Below are positions 15,271 to 22,554 of a stretch of 27,171 bases of DNA, piece after piece. Location: assembly GCA_050942875.1 (NCBI GenBank), contig JBMNOD010000044.1, forward strand, positions 1 to 27,171, read 5' to 3'. Position 1 is the first letter of the stretch. Each line of letters opens with the position of its first letter. The position numbers and the translations under genes were made by a program. The notes under the pieces were generated by a model. It was given only the letters and a program-made list of their open reading frames with translations, was not told the origin of the DNA and ran no database searches. The DNA comes from JAAZAI01 sp050942875. Its GTDB lineage: Bacteria > Verrucomicrobiota > Kiritimatiellia > RFP12 > UBA3636.

Positions 15271-15960
15271 GTGAGGAGTGAGAAGGGAGAAGAGCGTAGT
15301 TCAGGCCGGGGACGCCCCAGACCCCGTTTTTTGGACAGGATTCCAACTACCCAGGCAATCTTGTCAATCTTGTAATCCTGTCCAAACCCCACCACCCACG
15401 CCGCGCCACCCTTCGCATAGTGAGGAGTGAGAAGAGCGCAGAGCGTAGTTCAGGCCGGGGACGCCCCAGACCCCGTTTTTTGGACAGGATTCCATCCACC
15501 AAAACAATCTTGTCAAAAAAGCAGGCTTTTTTAGTGAGGAGTGAGAAGAGCGTAGAGCGTAGTCCAGGCCGGGGACGCCCCAGGCCCCGTTTTTAGACAG
15601 GATTCCATCCACCAAAACAATCTTGTCAATCCTGTAATCCTGTCCAAACCCCCACCACCTGCGCCGCGCCACCCTTTCGCATAGGAGGAGTGAGAAGAGC
15701 GTAGAGCGTAGTCCAGGCCGGGGACGCCCCAGACCCCGTTTTTTGGACAGGATTCCAACTACCCAGGCAATCTTGTCAATCTTGTAATCCTGTCCAAACC
15801 CCACCACCCACGCCGCGCCACCCTTCGCATAGTGAGGAGTGCGTAGAGCGCAGAGAGGAGTTCAGGCCGGGGACGCCCCAGACCCCGTTTTTAGACAGGA
15901 TTCCAACTACCCAGGCAATCTTGTCAATCTTGTAATCCTGTCTAAGACTGCGCCACCTGC
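15271..15960 (+). repeat. Cluster A of a ~150-bp tandem repeat family, five units
   Basis: Units begin at 15271, 15420, 15534, 15684 and 15832, with lengths of about 149, 114, 150, 148 and 129 bases. Each starts with GTGAGGAGTG or a close variant, then TAGT-(C/T)-CAGGCCGGGGACGCCCC, ACCCCGTTTTT(T), then an inverted repeat with arms like TTTGGACAGGATT / AATCCTGTCCAAA around a 31-base loop, and ends with CGCCGCGCCACCCTTCGCATA. Two loop types alternate: CCAACTACCCAGGC (units 1, 4, 5) and CCATCCACCAAAAC (units 2, 3). Unit 2 is cut short by AAAAAAGCAGGCTTTTTT. No protein-coding gene is supported; open frames through it recur in several frames and simply reflect repetition. A second cluster lies at 26731-27171. 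Confidence 0.9.
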
Positions 15961-16229
15961 GATTTTTGCGTTTTTCGTGGCTATGGGTTTGACACTTGAA
16001 ACTTGGGCGTGGCGGCTGCGCCGAGTGAGGTTGTCCACAGAAGACAGGGAGGACACAGAAACCAATCCTGCAATCCTGTCTTGAAAATTCTAAACACAGA
16101 CACAGACACGACAAGGAACCCGTTGGACTCCATCTCCCACCCTTCAAAAAGGCTTCTCCATGTTTCATGGAAACTCAAGGAAGCATGTCACGATTCCGAC
16201 ACACGCCCCGGTCGGTTCCAGATCCTCGA
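15961..16229. other. Intergenic stretch with short degenerate repeats
   Basis: No gene seen. It contains CCACAGAAGACAGGGAGGAC (16035 on), a 9-base-type run AATCCTGCAATCCTGTC (16064-16080) and CACAGACACAGACACG (16095-16110), all of a kind that recurs between genes in such genomes. Confidence 0.5.
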
Positions 16230-16258
16230 TTGACCTCGGCGAGTCAACTTGCTACGAT
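16230..16258 (+). promoter_or_regulatory. Predicted sigma70-type promoter for the Gfo/Idh gene
   Basis: TTGACC (16230-16235, 5/6) and TACGAT (16253-16258, 4/6) are 17 bases apart. The start codon is 40 bases after the -10 element. Confidence 0.55.
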
Positions 16259-16297
16259 TGGCGCTGTTTTCCGGCATTTCCGCCGGAATGATGAGGA

Positions 16298-17536
16298 ATG
16301 GGAAAAAACGTGCAAAAGGCAAAGGTTGCGATCGTTGGCGTCAGCGGTTTCGGGAATGTCCATTATCAGGACATCATGAGGGCTTGGAAGGCGGGGCTCG
16401 TGGACATCGTCTGCGCCACCGTGATCAACGCCGAAGAGGAGGCCGAAAAGTGCGAGGCGCTCCGCGCTGCGGGGTGCGAGATCTTCCAGAGCGCGGATGC
16501 GATGTTCCAGCGCCATGCAGGCGGGGTGGACCTCTGCTTCCTGCCGGTGGGCATCGGCTTGCATGCGCCGATGTCCATCGCGGCCATGCGCGCGGGAATG
16601 AACGTCTTCGTCGAAAAGCCGCTGGCGCCCACTGTGCAAGACGCGGATGCGATCATCGCCGCGTCGAAGAAGACCGGGCGTTTCGCGGCGGTTGGCTACC
16701 AGCACCTGTATCAGCCCCAGATCCATGCGATGAAGCGCGCGATCGTCGAAGGCCGCATCGGCCGGCTCCGCACCGTCCGCTGCATCGGTCTCTGGCCGCG
16801 TGATCGGGCGTACTACCGCCGCAACAATTGGGCGGGCCGACTGCGCGGGCCCGGCGGTTGGATCCTCGATTCGCCCGTGAACAACGCGCTGGCCCACTAC
16901 CTCAACCTTGTCTGCTATTTTGGCGGGGCGACGCCGGACGCCATGGCGGACGTCGAGACGCTCGAAGCGGGGCTCTATCGCGCCAATCCCGAGATCGAGA
17001 GTTTCGACACCGCTTTCATGAAGATGAAGACGGCGGAGGACGTCGATCTGCTTTTCGTCACGTCGCATGTGTCGGAATCGAGTCTCAATCCGATCATCGA
17101 GGCGATTGGCGACGGCGGCTCGATCCGCTGGACGATGGAAGGCTGCACGGCGCAGTGGGCGGACGGCGCAACCGAAACGGTTGCGATGCCCGGGCCGGAG
17201 CAGATGCGCGACAACATTGTCGCGGCGCTCCTGGCGCGTTTGCGCGACCCGAAGGCGCCGATCTTTTCGGCCGAACGGGGCAAGGTGCTCACCAGCCTCG
17301 TGAACACGGCGCACGCCAGTGCGCCGATCATCCCGGTGCCCCGGGAGCATTGCTTCTGGACGACAACCGAAACGGAGGGAAAAAGCCGTCGCGTCTGGCG
17401 CGGACTCGACGGTGTGATGAACCGTGTTTTCGCGGAAACCCGCATGCCGACGACCGACGATTTCCCGTTCTGCCGAAATGGCTCGCTTGCGAAGCCCGGC
17501 GAGATGACATCCTTCAAAGCGGTCTTGACCGAGTGA
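16298..17536 (+). CDS. Gfo/Idh/MocA family oxidoreductase
   Basis: 412 residues. The N-terminal Rossmann motif is GVSGFGN (14-20) and the family Lys-Pro motif is VEKPLAP (105-111), where the lysine is the catalytic proton donor. The QH pair in VGYQHLYQP and the C-terminal beta-sheet domain follow the usual order, and length is slightly above average. Such enzymes oxidise or reduce sugars, inositols and related compounds using NAD(P). The ATG at 16298 follows AGGA with no spacing; a GTG at 16310 after GGGAAAAAAC is an alternative start. It stands alone on the + strand, between repeat cluster A and a convergent tRNA-Met, with its own promoter. Substrate cannot be told, but a carbohydrate role suits the other carbohydrate genes here. 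Confidence 0.88.
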   Translation: MGKNVQKAKVAIVGVSGFGNVHYQDIMRAWKAGLVDIVCATVINAEEEAEKCEALRAAGCEIFQSADAMFQRHAGGVDLCFLPVGIGLHAPMSIAAMRAGMNVFVEKPLAPTVQDADAIIAASKKTGRFAAVGYQHLYQPQIHAMKRAIVEGRIGRLRTVRCIGLWPRDRAYYRRNNWAGRLRGPGGWILDSPVNNALAHYLNLVCYFGGATPDAMADVETLEAGLYRANPEIESFDTAFMKMKTAEDVDLLFVTSHVSESSLNPIIEAIGDGGSIRWTMEGCTAQWADGATETVAMPGPEQMRDNIVAALLARLRDPKAPIFSAERGKVLTSLVNTAHASAPIIPVPREHCFWTTTETEGKSRRVWRGLDGVMNRVFAETRMPTTDDFPFCRNGSLAKPGEMTSFKAVLTE

Positions 17537-17547
17537 CACGTTGAAGT

Positions 17548-17623
17548 TGGTGGCGGGAGAGGGACTCGAACCCCCGGCCGATGGATTATGATTCCAGTGC
17601 TCTACCGACTGAGCTATCCCGCC
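17548..17623 (-). tRNA. tRNA-Met, anticodon CAT (elongator type)
   Basis: 76 bases including the encoded CCA (17550-17548). Acceptor stem GGCGGGA pairs with TCCCGCC; D arm GCTC...GAGC; anticodon loop ATCATAA gives CAT; T arm GGGGGTTCGAGTCCC. The 5' sequence GGCGGGATAGCTCAGT is typical of elongator tRNA-Met. A lysidine-modified tRNA-Ile cannot be fully excluded. It is convergent with the Gfo/Idh gene and 58 bases after ruvC on the same strand. Confidence 0.92.
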
Positions 17624-17681
17624 TTCATTTGCGTCAAGAGCCAATCTATCAAAATCGCCGGGGTGGAGTCAATGCAAAAAA

Positions 17682-18254
17682 CTACAGCGTCTTGGGGGCG
17701 AGGACGGCGACGCCGTTGCGGGTGTGGAGGTGGGTGACGGCGATGGCGAGGGCGTCGCCGGCGTCTTCCTGGGGGAGTTCGGGGAGGGCGAAGATGCGCT
17801 TCATCATGTGCTGGATCTGCGCCTTGGTGGCGGAGCCGGTGCCGGTCACGGCCTGCTTGATGCGCGTGGGGGGGTATTCATGGACGGGGATGCCCGCCTC
17901 TGCGCAGACGGACAGCAGCACGCCGCGGGCGTGGCCGAGCAACAACGCCGTGCGGGCGTTTTTGCAGAAGAAGATCCCCTCCATCGCCGCCTCCCCGGGT
18001 TGGAATTCGGCGATGTAGTTGCGGAGCGTTTCGGCGAGGTTGAGCAGGCATTGGGAGAGCGGGGCGCCGGGCCGGTTCCTGACCGGCCGGCAATCGACCA
18101 TGCGCAAGGCGCCCGCTTCGGATTCCACAATGCCGAGGCCGGTGGAGCGGAGCGACGCATCGATCCCCAGCACGCGGAGGCGCGCCGGGGGCTTGACGCC
18201 ATCGCGCCCGGTTTGCAGGGCGCGGAGGATCGATGGCGTGAGCTTCATGCCCAT
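17682..18254 (-). CDS. ruvC: Crossover junction endodeoxyribonuclease RuvC
   Basis: 190 residues. It cuts Holliday junctions together with RuvAB. Acidic catalytic residues are visible: Asp32 in LGIDASLRSTGLGI, Glu92 in MEGIFF, and Asp164 and Asp167 in EDAGDALAIA. The N-terminal extension of about 25 basic residues before the first strand is longer than usual; starts at codon 1 or 3 are possible (ATGGGCATG). It begins seven bases after the etfA stop, so it may be carried on the etf transcript. ruvA and ruvB are not in the window. Confidence 0.93.
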   Translation of the reverse strand: MGMKLTPSILRALQTGRDGVKPPARLRVLGIDASLRSTGLGIVESEAGALRMVDCRPVRNRPGAPLSQCLLNLAETLRNYIAEFQPGEAAMEGIFFCKNARTALLLGHARGVLLSVCAEAGIPVHEYPPTRIKQAVTGTGSATKAQIQHMMKRIFALPELPQEDAGDALAIAVTHLHTRNGVAVLAPKTL

Positions 18255-18261
18255 GCGGAGC

Positions 18262-19470
18262 CTACTTTCCGAGGCGCTTCTTGAAGGCGGCCGTGAGCAT
18301 CGGGACGATCTTGAGCGCGTCGCCGACGATGCCGTAGGTGGCGTGCTTGAAGATCGGGGCGTCGGAATCCTTGTTGATCGCGACGATGATGTCCGAGGAG
18401 CTCATGCCGGCGAGGTGCTGGACCGAGCCGCTGATGCCGCAGGCGATGTAGAGCGTGGGGCAGACGGTCTTGCCCGTCTGGCCGACCTGGTGCGCATAGG
18501 GGATCCAGTCGGCGTCCACGGCGGCGCGGGAGGCGCCGACGGCGCCGCCAAGGACGTCCGCCAGATCCTTGAGCAGCGCGAAGTTCTCGGGCTTCTGCAT
18601 GCCGCGACCGCCGGAGACGATGATGTTGGCGTTGGCGAGGTTGACGGTGGAGCCTCCCGTCTGCTTCCAGGCGATGCGCTCGGAACGGGCTTTGAGGATG
18701 GCGTCGGCGAGGTCGATGGCGACGACGTCGGCGGTCCGGCCCGGGGTGGCGGCGGCCTCCTTCATCACCTTGGGGCGCACCGTGCACATCTGCGGGCGGT
18801 GGTTGGGCGTTTCGATCGTGGCCATGATGTTGCCGCCGAAGGCCGGGCGGGTCTGGTGCAGGTTGCCCGTGGCGGGGTCGATGGCGAGGCCCGTGCAGTC
18901 CGCCGTGAGACCGGTGTCGAGCGTGACGGCGACGCGGGAGACAAGGGAGCGTCCGATGGCCGTGGCGCCGCACATGAGGATTTGCGGACGGTGCTGGCGG
19001 ACGATCTCGATGATCGCGGCGGCGTGGCGCTCGTCCTGGAAGACGGCGAGGTCGGGGCGGTCGACGACGTAGACGATGTCGGCGCCGCGTTCGGCGAGCC
19101 GGGGGATCAGGGCGTCGACCTGGTGGCCGAGGAGGATCGCGCCGACCTTGACGCCGAGGGAGTCGGCCAGCTTGCGCGCTTCGCCGAGCAGTTCCCACGT
19201 GACGGTGTGGACCTCGTTGTCGGACTGTTCCGCATAGACCCAGACGTCCTTCCAGTCGGCGAGATCGGCGGCGCCGTCGGACGTCTTCTCGGGGAGGGAG
19301 AGGGCGTTGACGGGGCAGGCGGAGACGCACGCGCCGCAGCCGGTGCAGAGATCGGCATTGCAGGCGACGATCGTGTCGCCCATGGAGAGGGCGCCGAAGG
19401 GGCAGGCGGAGACGCACGCGCCGCAACCGACGCAGAGATCGGGGTTGACCTTGAGAAGAGCTTCTGACAT
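18262..19470 (-). CDS. etfA: Electron transfer flavoprotein alpha subunit with N-terminal 2x[4Fe-4S] domain
   Basis: 402 residues from the ATG at 19470; the frame is open further up but MSEALLKVNPDLCVGCGAC is the natural start. Two ferredoxin motifs come first: Cys13, 16, 19, 23 and Cys42, 45, 48, 52, both CxGCGACVSACP. The ETF alpha domain follows, with the FAD-binding C-terminal region containing GQTGKTVCPTLYIACGISG and INKDSDAPIF. This fused architecture is known from caffeyl-CoA reductase and other anaerobic, often electron-bifurcating, ETF systems. It pairs with etfB 46 bases upstream. No acyl-CoA dehydrogenase or oxidoreductase partner is encoded in the window, so the substrate is open. 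Confidence 0.95.
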   Translation of the reverse strand: MSEALLKVNPDLCVGCGACVSACPFGALSMGDTIVACNADLCTGCGACVSACPVNALSLPEKTSDGAADLADWKDVWVYAEQSDNEVHTVTWELLGEARKLADSLGVKVGAILLGHQVDALIPRLAERGADIVYVVDRPDLAVFQDERHAAAIIEIVRQHRPQILMCGATAIGRSLVSRVAVTLDTGLTADCTGLAIDPATGNLHQTRPAFGGNIMATIETPNHRPQMCTVRPKVMKEAAATPGRTADVVAIDLADAILKARSERIAWKQTGGSTVNLANANIIVSGGRGMQKPENFALLKDLADVLGGAVGASRAAVDADWIPYAHQVGQTGKTVCPTLYIACGISGSVQHLAGMSSSDIIVAINKDSDAPIFKHATYGIVGDALKIVPMLTAAFKKRLGK

Positions 19471-19516
19471 GGGAGTGTCCGGATGGAGGGTTTGAAAAAG
19501 GGGAGGGGAGGCGCGA

Positions 19517-20317
19517 TCAGTTGGACGCGCCGACGATGACCGGCATGAGCTTGTCGACGAGCTGTTCGGCGGTCTCGTCGGGCTCGCCAACGAGGATTTC
19601 GCCATCGCTGCGCGCGGCGGGGGTGAAGACGCGGATGACCTTCGTCGGGGAGCCGTTCAGGCCGCACCGCTGCGGATCGGCGTTGATGTCCGCGGCGGTC
19701 CACACGGCAAGCTCGGCCTTCTTGGCGTTCATCTTGCCCCGGAGGGAGGGAAGGCGCGGCTCGTTGACTTCCTTGACGACCGTGATGGCGCAGGGCAGGG
19801 AGGCGCGGATCGTTTCGTTGCCGTCCTCCAGCATGCGCTGGGCGGTGATGGAGGCGCCGTCGATGGCGTCGACCTTGCGGACGTAGGTGATCTGGGGGAT
19901 GTCCAGATGCGTGGCGACGCCGGGGCCCACCTGGGCGGTGTCGCCGTCGGACGCCTGCTTGCCGAAGAGGATGATGTCGGCGCCGCCGAGCGTTCGGATG
20001 GCCTGGGCGAGCGCGTAGCTCGTGGCCCACGTGTCGGCGCCGGCGAAGGCACGGTCGCAGAGCAGCACGCCCTGGTCGACGCCCATCGAAATGGCTTCGC
20101 GCAGCACGGCTTCGGCCTGCTGAGGACCCATGGAGAGGGCGATGACCTTGCTGTCGCCGCCGATCCGCTCCTTGATGCGGATGGATTCTTCGATGGCGTA
20201 CATGTCGTAGGGGTTGACGATCGAGGCGACGCCTTCACGCACGAGCGTGTTCGTTTCCGGGTTGATTTTGACGTCGGTGGTGTCGGGGACCTGCTTGATG
20301 CAGACGACTATTTTCAT
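19517..20317 (-). CDS. etfB: Electron transfer flavoprotein beta subunit
   Basis: 266 residues. MKIVVCIKQVPDTTDVKI is the family's N-terminus; the signature region with EGGNETIRA-like sequence (here EDGNETIRASLPCAITVVKE) lies at about 165-185. The subunit binds AMP, or a second FAD in bifurcating forms; the presence of a ferredoxin-fused alpha subunit favours the latter. GGAG lies eight bases before the ATG, and a promoter is about 70 bases upstream. First gene of the etfB-etfA-ruvC unit. Confidence 0.95.
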   Translation of the reverse strand: MKIVVCIKQVPDTTDVKINPETNTLVREGVASIVNPYDMYAIEESIRIKERIGGDSKVIALSMGPQQAEAVLREAISMGVDQGVLLCDRAFAGADTWATSYALAQAIRTLGGADIILFGKQASDGDTAQVGPGVATHLDIPQITYVRKVDAIDGASITAQRMLEDGNETIRASLPCAITVVKEVNEPRLPSLRGKMNAKKAELAVWTAADINADPQRCGLNGSPTKVIRVFTPAARSDGEILVGEPDETAEQLVDKLMPVIVGASN

Positions 20318-20382
20318 CGATGGGCTCCAGTGTGGTTTCGAGATCCCGCAGCGAGGCGGGCATTGGGGGACAAGGGCATCGG

Positions 20383-20411
20383 ATTCTATACGATGACTTT
20401 CAAAATTGCAA
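20383..20411 (-). promoter_or_regulatory. Predicted sigma70-type promoter of etfB
   Basis: On the - strand, TTGCAA (20411-20406, 4/6) and TAGAAT (20388-20383, 5/6) with a 17-base spacer. A CCCGC/GCGGG hairpin at 20346-20361 lies in the leader. Confidence 0.55.
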
Positions 20412-20442
20412 GAAAATCATTGTTTTTTTGAAACAGGGGGAA

Positions 20443-20465
20443 CCGCGCGCCACGGGGGCGCGCGG
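20443..20465 (-). terminator. Hairpin after the zinc-ribbon operon, probable terminator
   Basis: A perfect 9-bp stem CCGCGCGCC / GGCGCGCGG with a 5-base loop, 10 bases past the stop of the last gene. The following sequence on the - strand has only scattered T residues, so termination may be partial or factor-assisted. Confidence 0.5.
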
Positions 20466-20475
20466 CCTGGATCCC

Positions 20476-21213
20476 TCAGCCTTTGATGGACGCGCCTTTT
20501 CGACAATGTCGGGCGATATGGTCCAGCACAAAGCCGTATTGCTCTTTCGTCACATAAATCTGATTGTGCATGAGGCCTGATCGGACATGGATCACGTTTC
20601 GCCTCGCTTTGCCTCTCACCTTGTCCACCTGGCTGAACTTGCTGTACATGCTCCAACGCGATGCCGCCATCAGGCCGCTCCCTGCCACGGCGGGCTGGAG
20701 CGTGAGCAGTCCGACAAAGGCCGTCAGCAGCCCCATCTTTCGCGTTCTCTTGTGCTGCCTGGGCTGTTGCGTGTGTTCGACGCCCTTTTCGTCCATCTCA
20801 AAAGCCACGTCATAGGACGCGCCGATGAACAGGGTCAAGACGCCGAACGCGAGCAGCAGCATGCCCACCGTCACGACCGAGCTCCACAGCAGGAAATCCT
20901 TGAACACCGTGAAGGCCTTGCCAAGTCCATGGCCATCCCACAACGTCAGGAAAAACAAGAACAGGCCAATCCCCGCCAGAATGCCGCCGAACACTTTTAC
21001 CGATGTGATGAATATCGTGGGGTTCTTCCATAAACTCATGGCATAGCTCCAGCGCAACACGCCATCCTCGCCACGTTCGATGCCCTCGGGCAAGCGCTCT
21101 TGGGGCGAATCGACAGGCGGTGTCTCTTCCTTCCCCGCCACCCTCTCCTTGCAAGCGGGACAAACAACCGCCTCGTCCGCCATCTCTTTTCCGCAATGCT
21201 CGCAAAATGCCAT
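20476..21213 (-). CDS. Zinc-ribbon membrane protein
   Basis: 245 residues from the ATG at 21213, with AGGAG about nine bases upstream. An N-terminal zinc ribbon, CEHCGKEMADEAVVCPAC (Cys4, 7, 18, 21), is followed by an acidic linker and two to three hydrophobic segments (about 70-90, 105-130, and a weaker one around 165-190). The C-terminal 60 residues are basic and soluble. This domain order is common in proteins of unknown function that place a zinc ribbon at the inner face of the membrane. Third gene of a three-gene unit, 35 bases after the previous gene. Function unknown. Confidence 0.75.
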   Translation of the reverse strand: MAFCEHCGKEMADEAVVCPACKERVAGKEETPPVDSPQERLPEGIERGEDGVLRWSYAMSLWKNPTIFITSVKVFGGILAGIGLFLFFLTLWDGHGLGKAFTVFKDFLLWSSVVTVGMLLLAFGVLTLFIGASYDVAFEMDEKGVEHTQQPRQHKRTRKMGLLTAFVGLLTLQPAVAGSGLMAASRWSMYSKFSQVDKVRGKARRNVIHVRSGLMHNQIYVTKEQYGFVLDHIARHCRKGASIKG

Positions 21214-21248
21214 GGTCTTTGCTCCTTTGTTTTCCTGCCAAGGAATCA

Positions 21249-21863
21249 TCACTGCAGCTTGGCGCCGCAACTTTCACAAAAGTTGGATCCTTCTGTTGTC
21301 TTTTTTCCGCAAAATTCACAATACAGTGCCGCCTCGGCGCCGCTGCCCTTCTTTTGGCTGTTCGTGGCCGTGATGGAGCGGCCCGTTTCGTGCAATGCGC
21401 AACCGCACCGCGCACAATAGCCGTTGCGCATGTCGTTCACGCTGCCGCACGCATCGCAGGCCGTCTCGTCACTGTCGATGATGCACGATGCATGGATTCG
21501 ACTTTTTCGCAGCAGACCGCGAATCGACGACACAACGGCAATGGCAAAAAACATGCCGAAAAGCACAGCCGACACGATGCGCCCTTCCGGGTCAAGCTCG
21601 ATTTCCCCCGTGGCAAGCAACATGCAAGGCACCCCCACCGCCAACGTCAGCCCCCAGGTCATTTTCAGAACGACCTCATTTCTGCGATAGCGAGACACCC
21701 GGCGCTTTTCCTCTTCTTCGCTGCAAAGCTTCCGCGGCCGTTTGTCGTGCAATTTCGTTGAATTCTGGTCGGCGCCGCAGCCGGGGCAAATGCTCGACAT
21801 CGCCTGCAATCTCTCCCCGCAAAGCGCACAATGGTAAGCGCCGTAGCCGACTCGCTTTTTCAT
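21249..21863 (-). CDS. Membrane protein with three zinc ribbons
   Basis: 204 residues. CxxC pairs occur near the N-terminus (CALCGERL...CPGCGAD), in the middle (CDACGSVNDMRNGYCARCGC) and at the C-terminus (CEFCGKKTTEGSNFCESCGAK). Two hydrophobic segments lie between the first and second ribbons (about 70-85 and 95-112), so all ribbons may face the cytoplasm. The start overlaps the previous stop by ATGA, which supports both genes. Function unknown; zinc ribbons of this type usually bind proteins or nucleic acids rather than catalyse. Confidence 0.75.
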   Translation of the reverse strand: MKKRVGYGAYHCALCGERLQAMSSICPGCGADQNSTKLHDKRPRKLCSEEEEKRRVSRYRRNEVVLKMTWGLTLAVGVPCMLLATGEIELDPEGRIVSAVLFGMFFAIAVVSSIRGLLRKSRIHASCIIDSDETACDACGSVNDMRNGYCARCGCALHETGRSITATNSQKKGSGAEAALYCEFCGKKTTEGSNFCESCGAKLQ

Positions 21864-22270
21864 TTCGCCCGCCCCTTCGGTCTCCTTTCAGATCCATAAG
21901 CGCCCCAAAGGAACAGCGCAATCAACACGGCAAGCGGCAGCATCGTCATCAAAAACGTCATGCGCAACAAGATTGCACACACGCCCAGCGCCGCCACGCT
22001 GATCCACCCCAGCAACCGACACAGGCCGTAGCGCTCCGGTCGCCTCCCAAGGACGAGACCGCAAACAGCCACCACCAAACTCCACCCATAAACGCCCGTG
22101 CCGACCATGCACCCCAAGGCCGCCCTGTCGTCGCCGGGCAGGTCATGGGGCGCAACAACATGCACCATGTTCAGCGTCCAACGCGCCATGGGCGCGGCGA
22201 TAAGCAACAAAACAACGCTGCTGATTCGCAACGATTTCCGACCTGCATCTGCGGGTTTGTTTCGATCCAT
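21860..22270 (-). CDS. Small polytopic membrane protein, unknown function
   Basis: 136 residues from the ATG at 22270, which has GAGAGGAAACA directly before it. About four hydrophobic segments follow a short basic N-terminus (SSVVLLLIAAPMA, GWSLVVAVCGLVLG, ISVAALGVCAILL, MTMLPLAVLIALFLWGAYG). The C-terminus is basic. It has no zinc ribbon, unlike the two genes behind it, and overlaps the next start by four bases. I do not recognise the family. Confidence 0.65.
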   Translation of the reverse strand: MDRNKPADAGRKSLRISSVVLLLIAAPMARWTLNMVHVVAPHDLPGDDRAALGCMVGTGVYGWSLVVAVCGLVLGRRPERYGLCRLLGWISVAALGVCAILLRMTFLMTMLPLAVLIALFLWGAYGSERRPKGRAK

Positions 22271-22322
22271 TGTTTCCTCTCGGGCTTTTGTGCCATGCGC
22301 ACCCTTCGTGTGGAGTGTGGCC

Positions 22323-22352
22323 ATTATGGCACAGAAGGGGCGGGCGACGCAA
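22323..22352 (-). promoter_or_regulatory. Possible promoter for the zinc-ribbon operon
   Basis: On the - strand, CATAAT (22328-22323, 5/6) with a weak TTGCGT (22352-22347) 18 bases before it. The remainder of 22271-22554 shows no gene I can support. Confidence 0.4.
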
Positions 22353-22554
22353 GCGAAACGAACGGCTTCGACAGGGGACTTCGACCGAGGGCTTGGGCGG
22401 TTGGCATTTCATTCTGTCCTTGTGTGCCGATGAACGGCTCCGCCGCCTGCATGATCGAGCCGTCAAGGGCTCGTTGTCCGTGGCGGGATGACGACGACGC
22501 CACTGCGGCGAGAACCTTGTTCGGCAGATGCGTGACGGAATCTCTCGGCTCTCA

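Noticed and set aside
15271..15960. CRISPR array
   Set aside because: The repeats are ~150 bases, adjacent or nearly so and without unique spacers of uniform length; no cas gene is present.
15364..16178. Open frames on the - strand through repeat cluster A (several overlapping, up to ~150 residues)
   Set aside because: They read the same repeat in different frames, have no ribosome sites and share no sequence with known proteins; openness follows from the repeat's composition.
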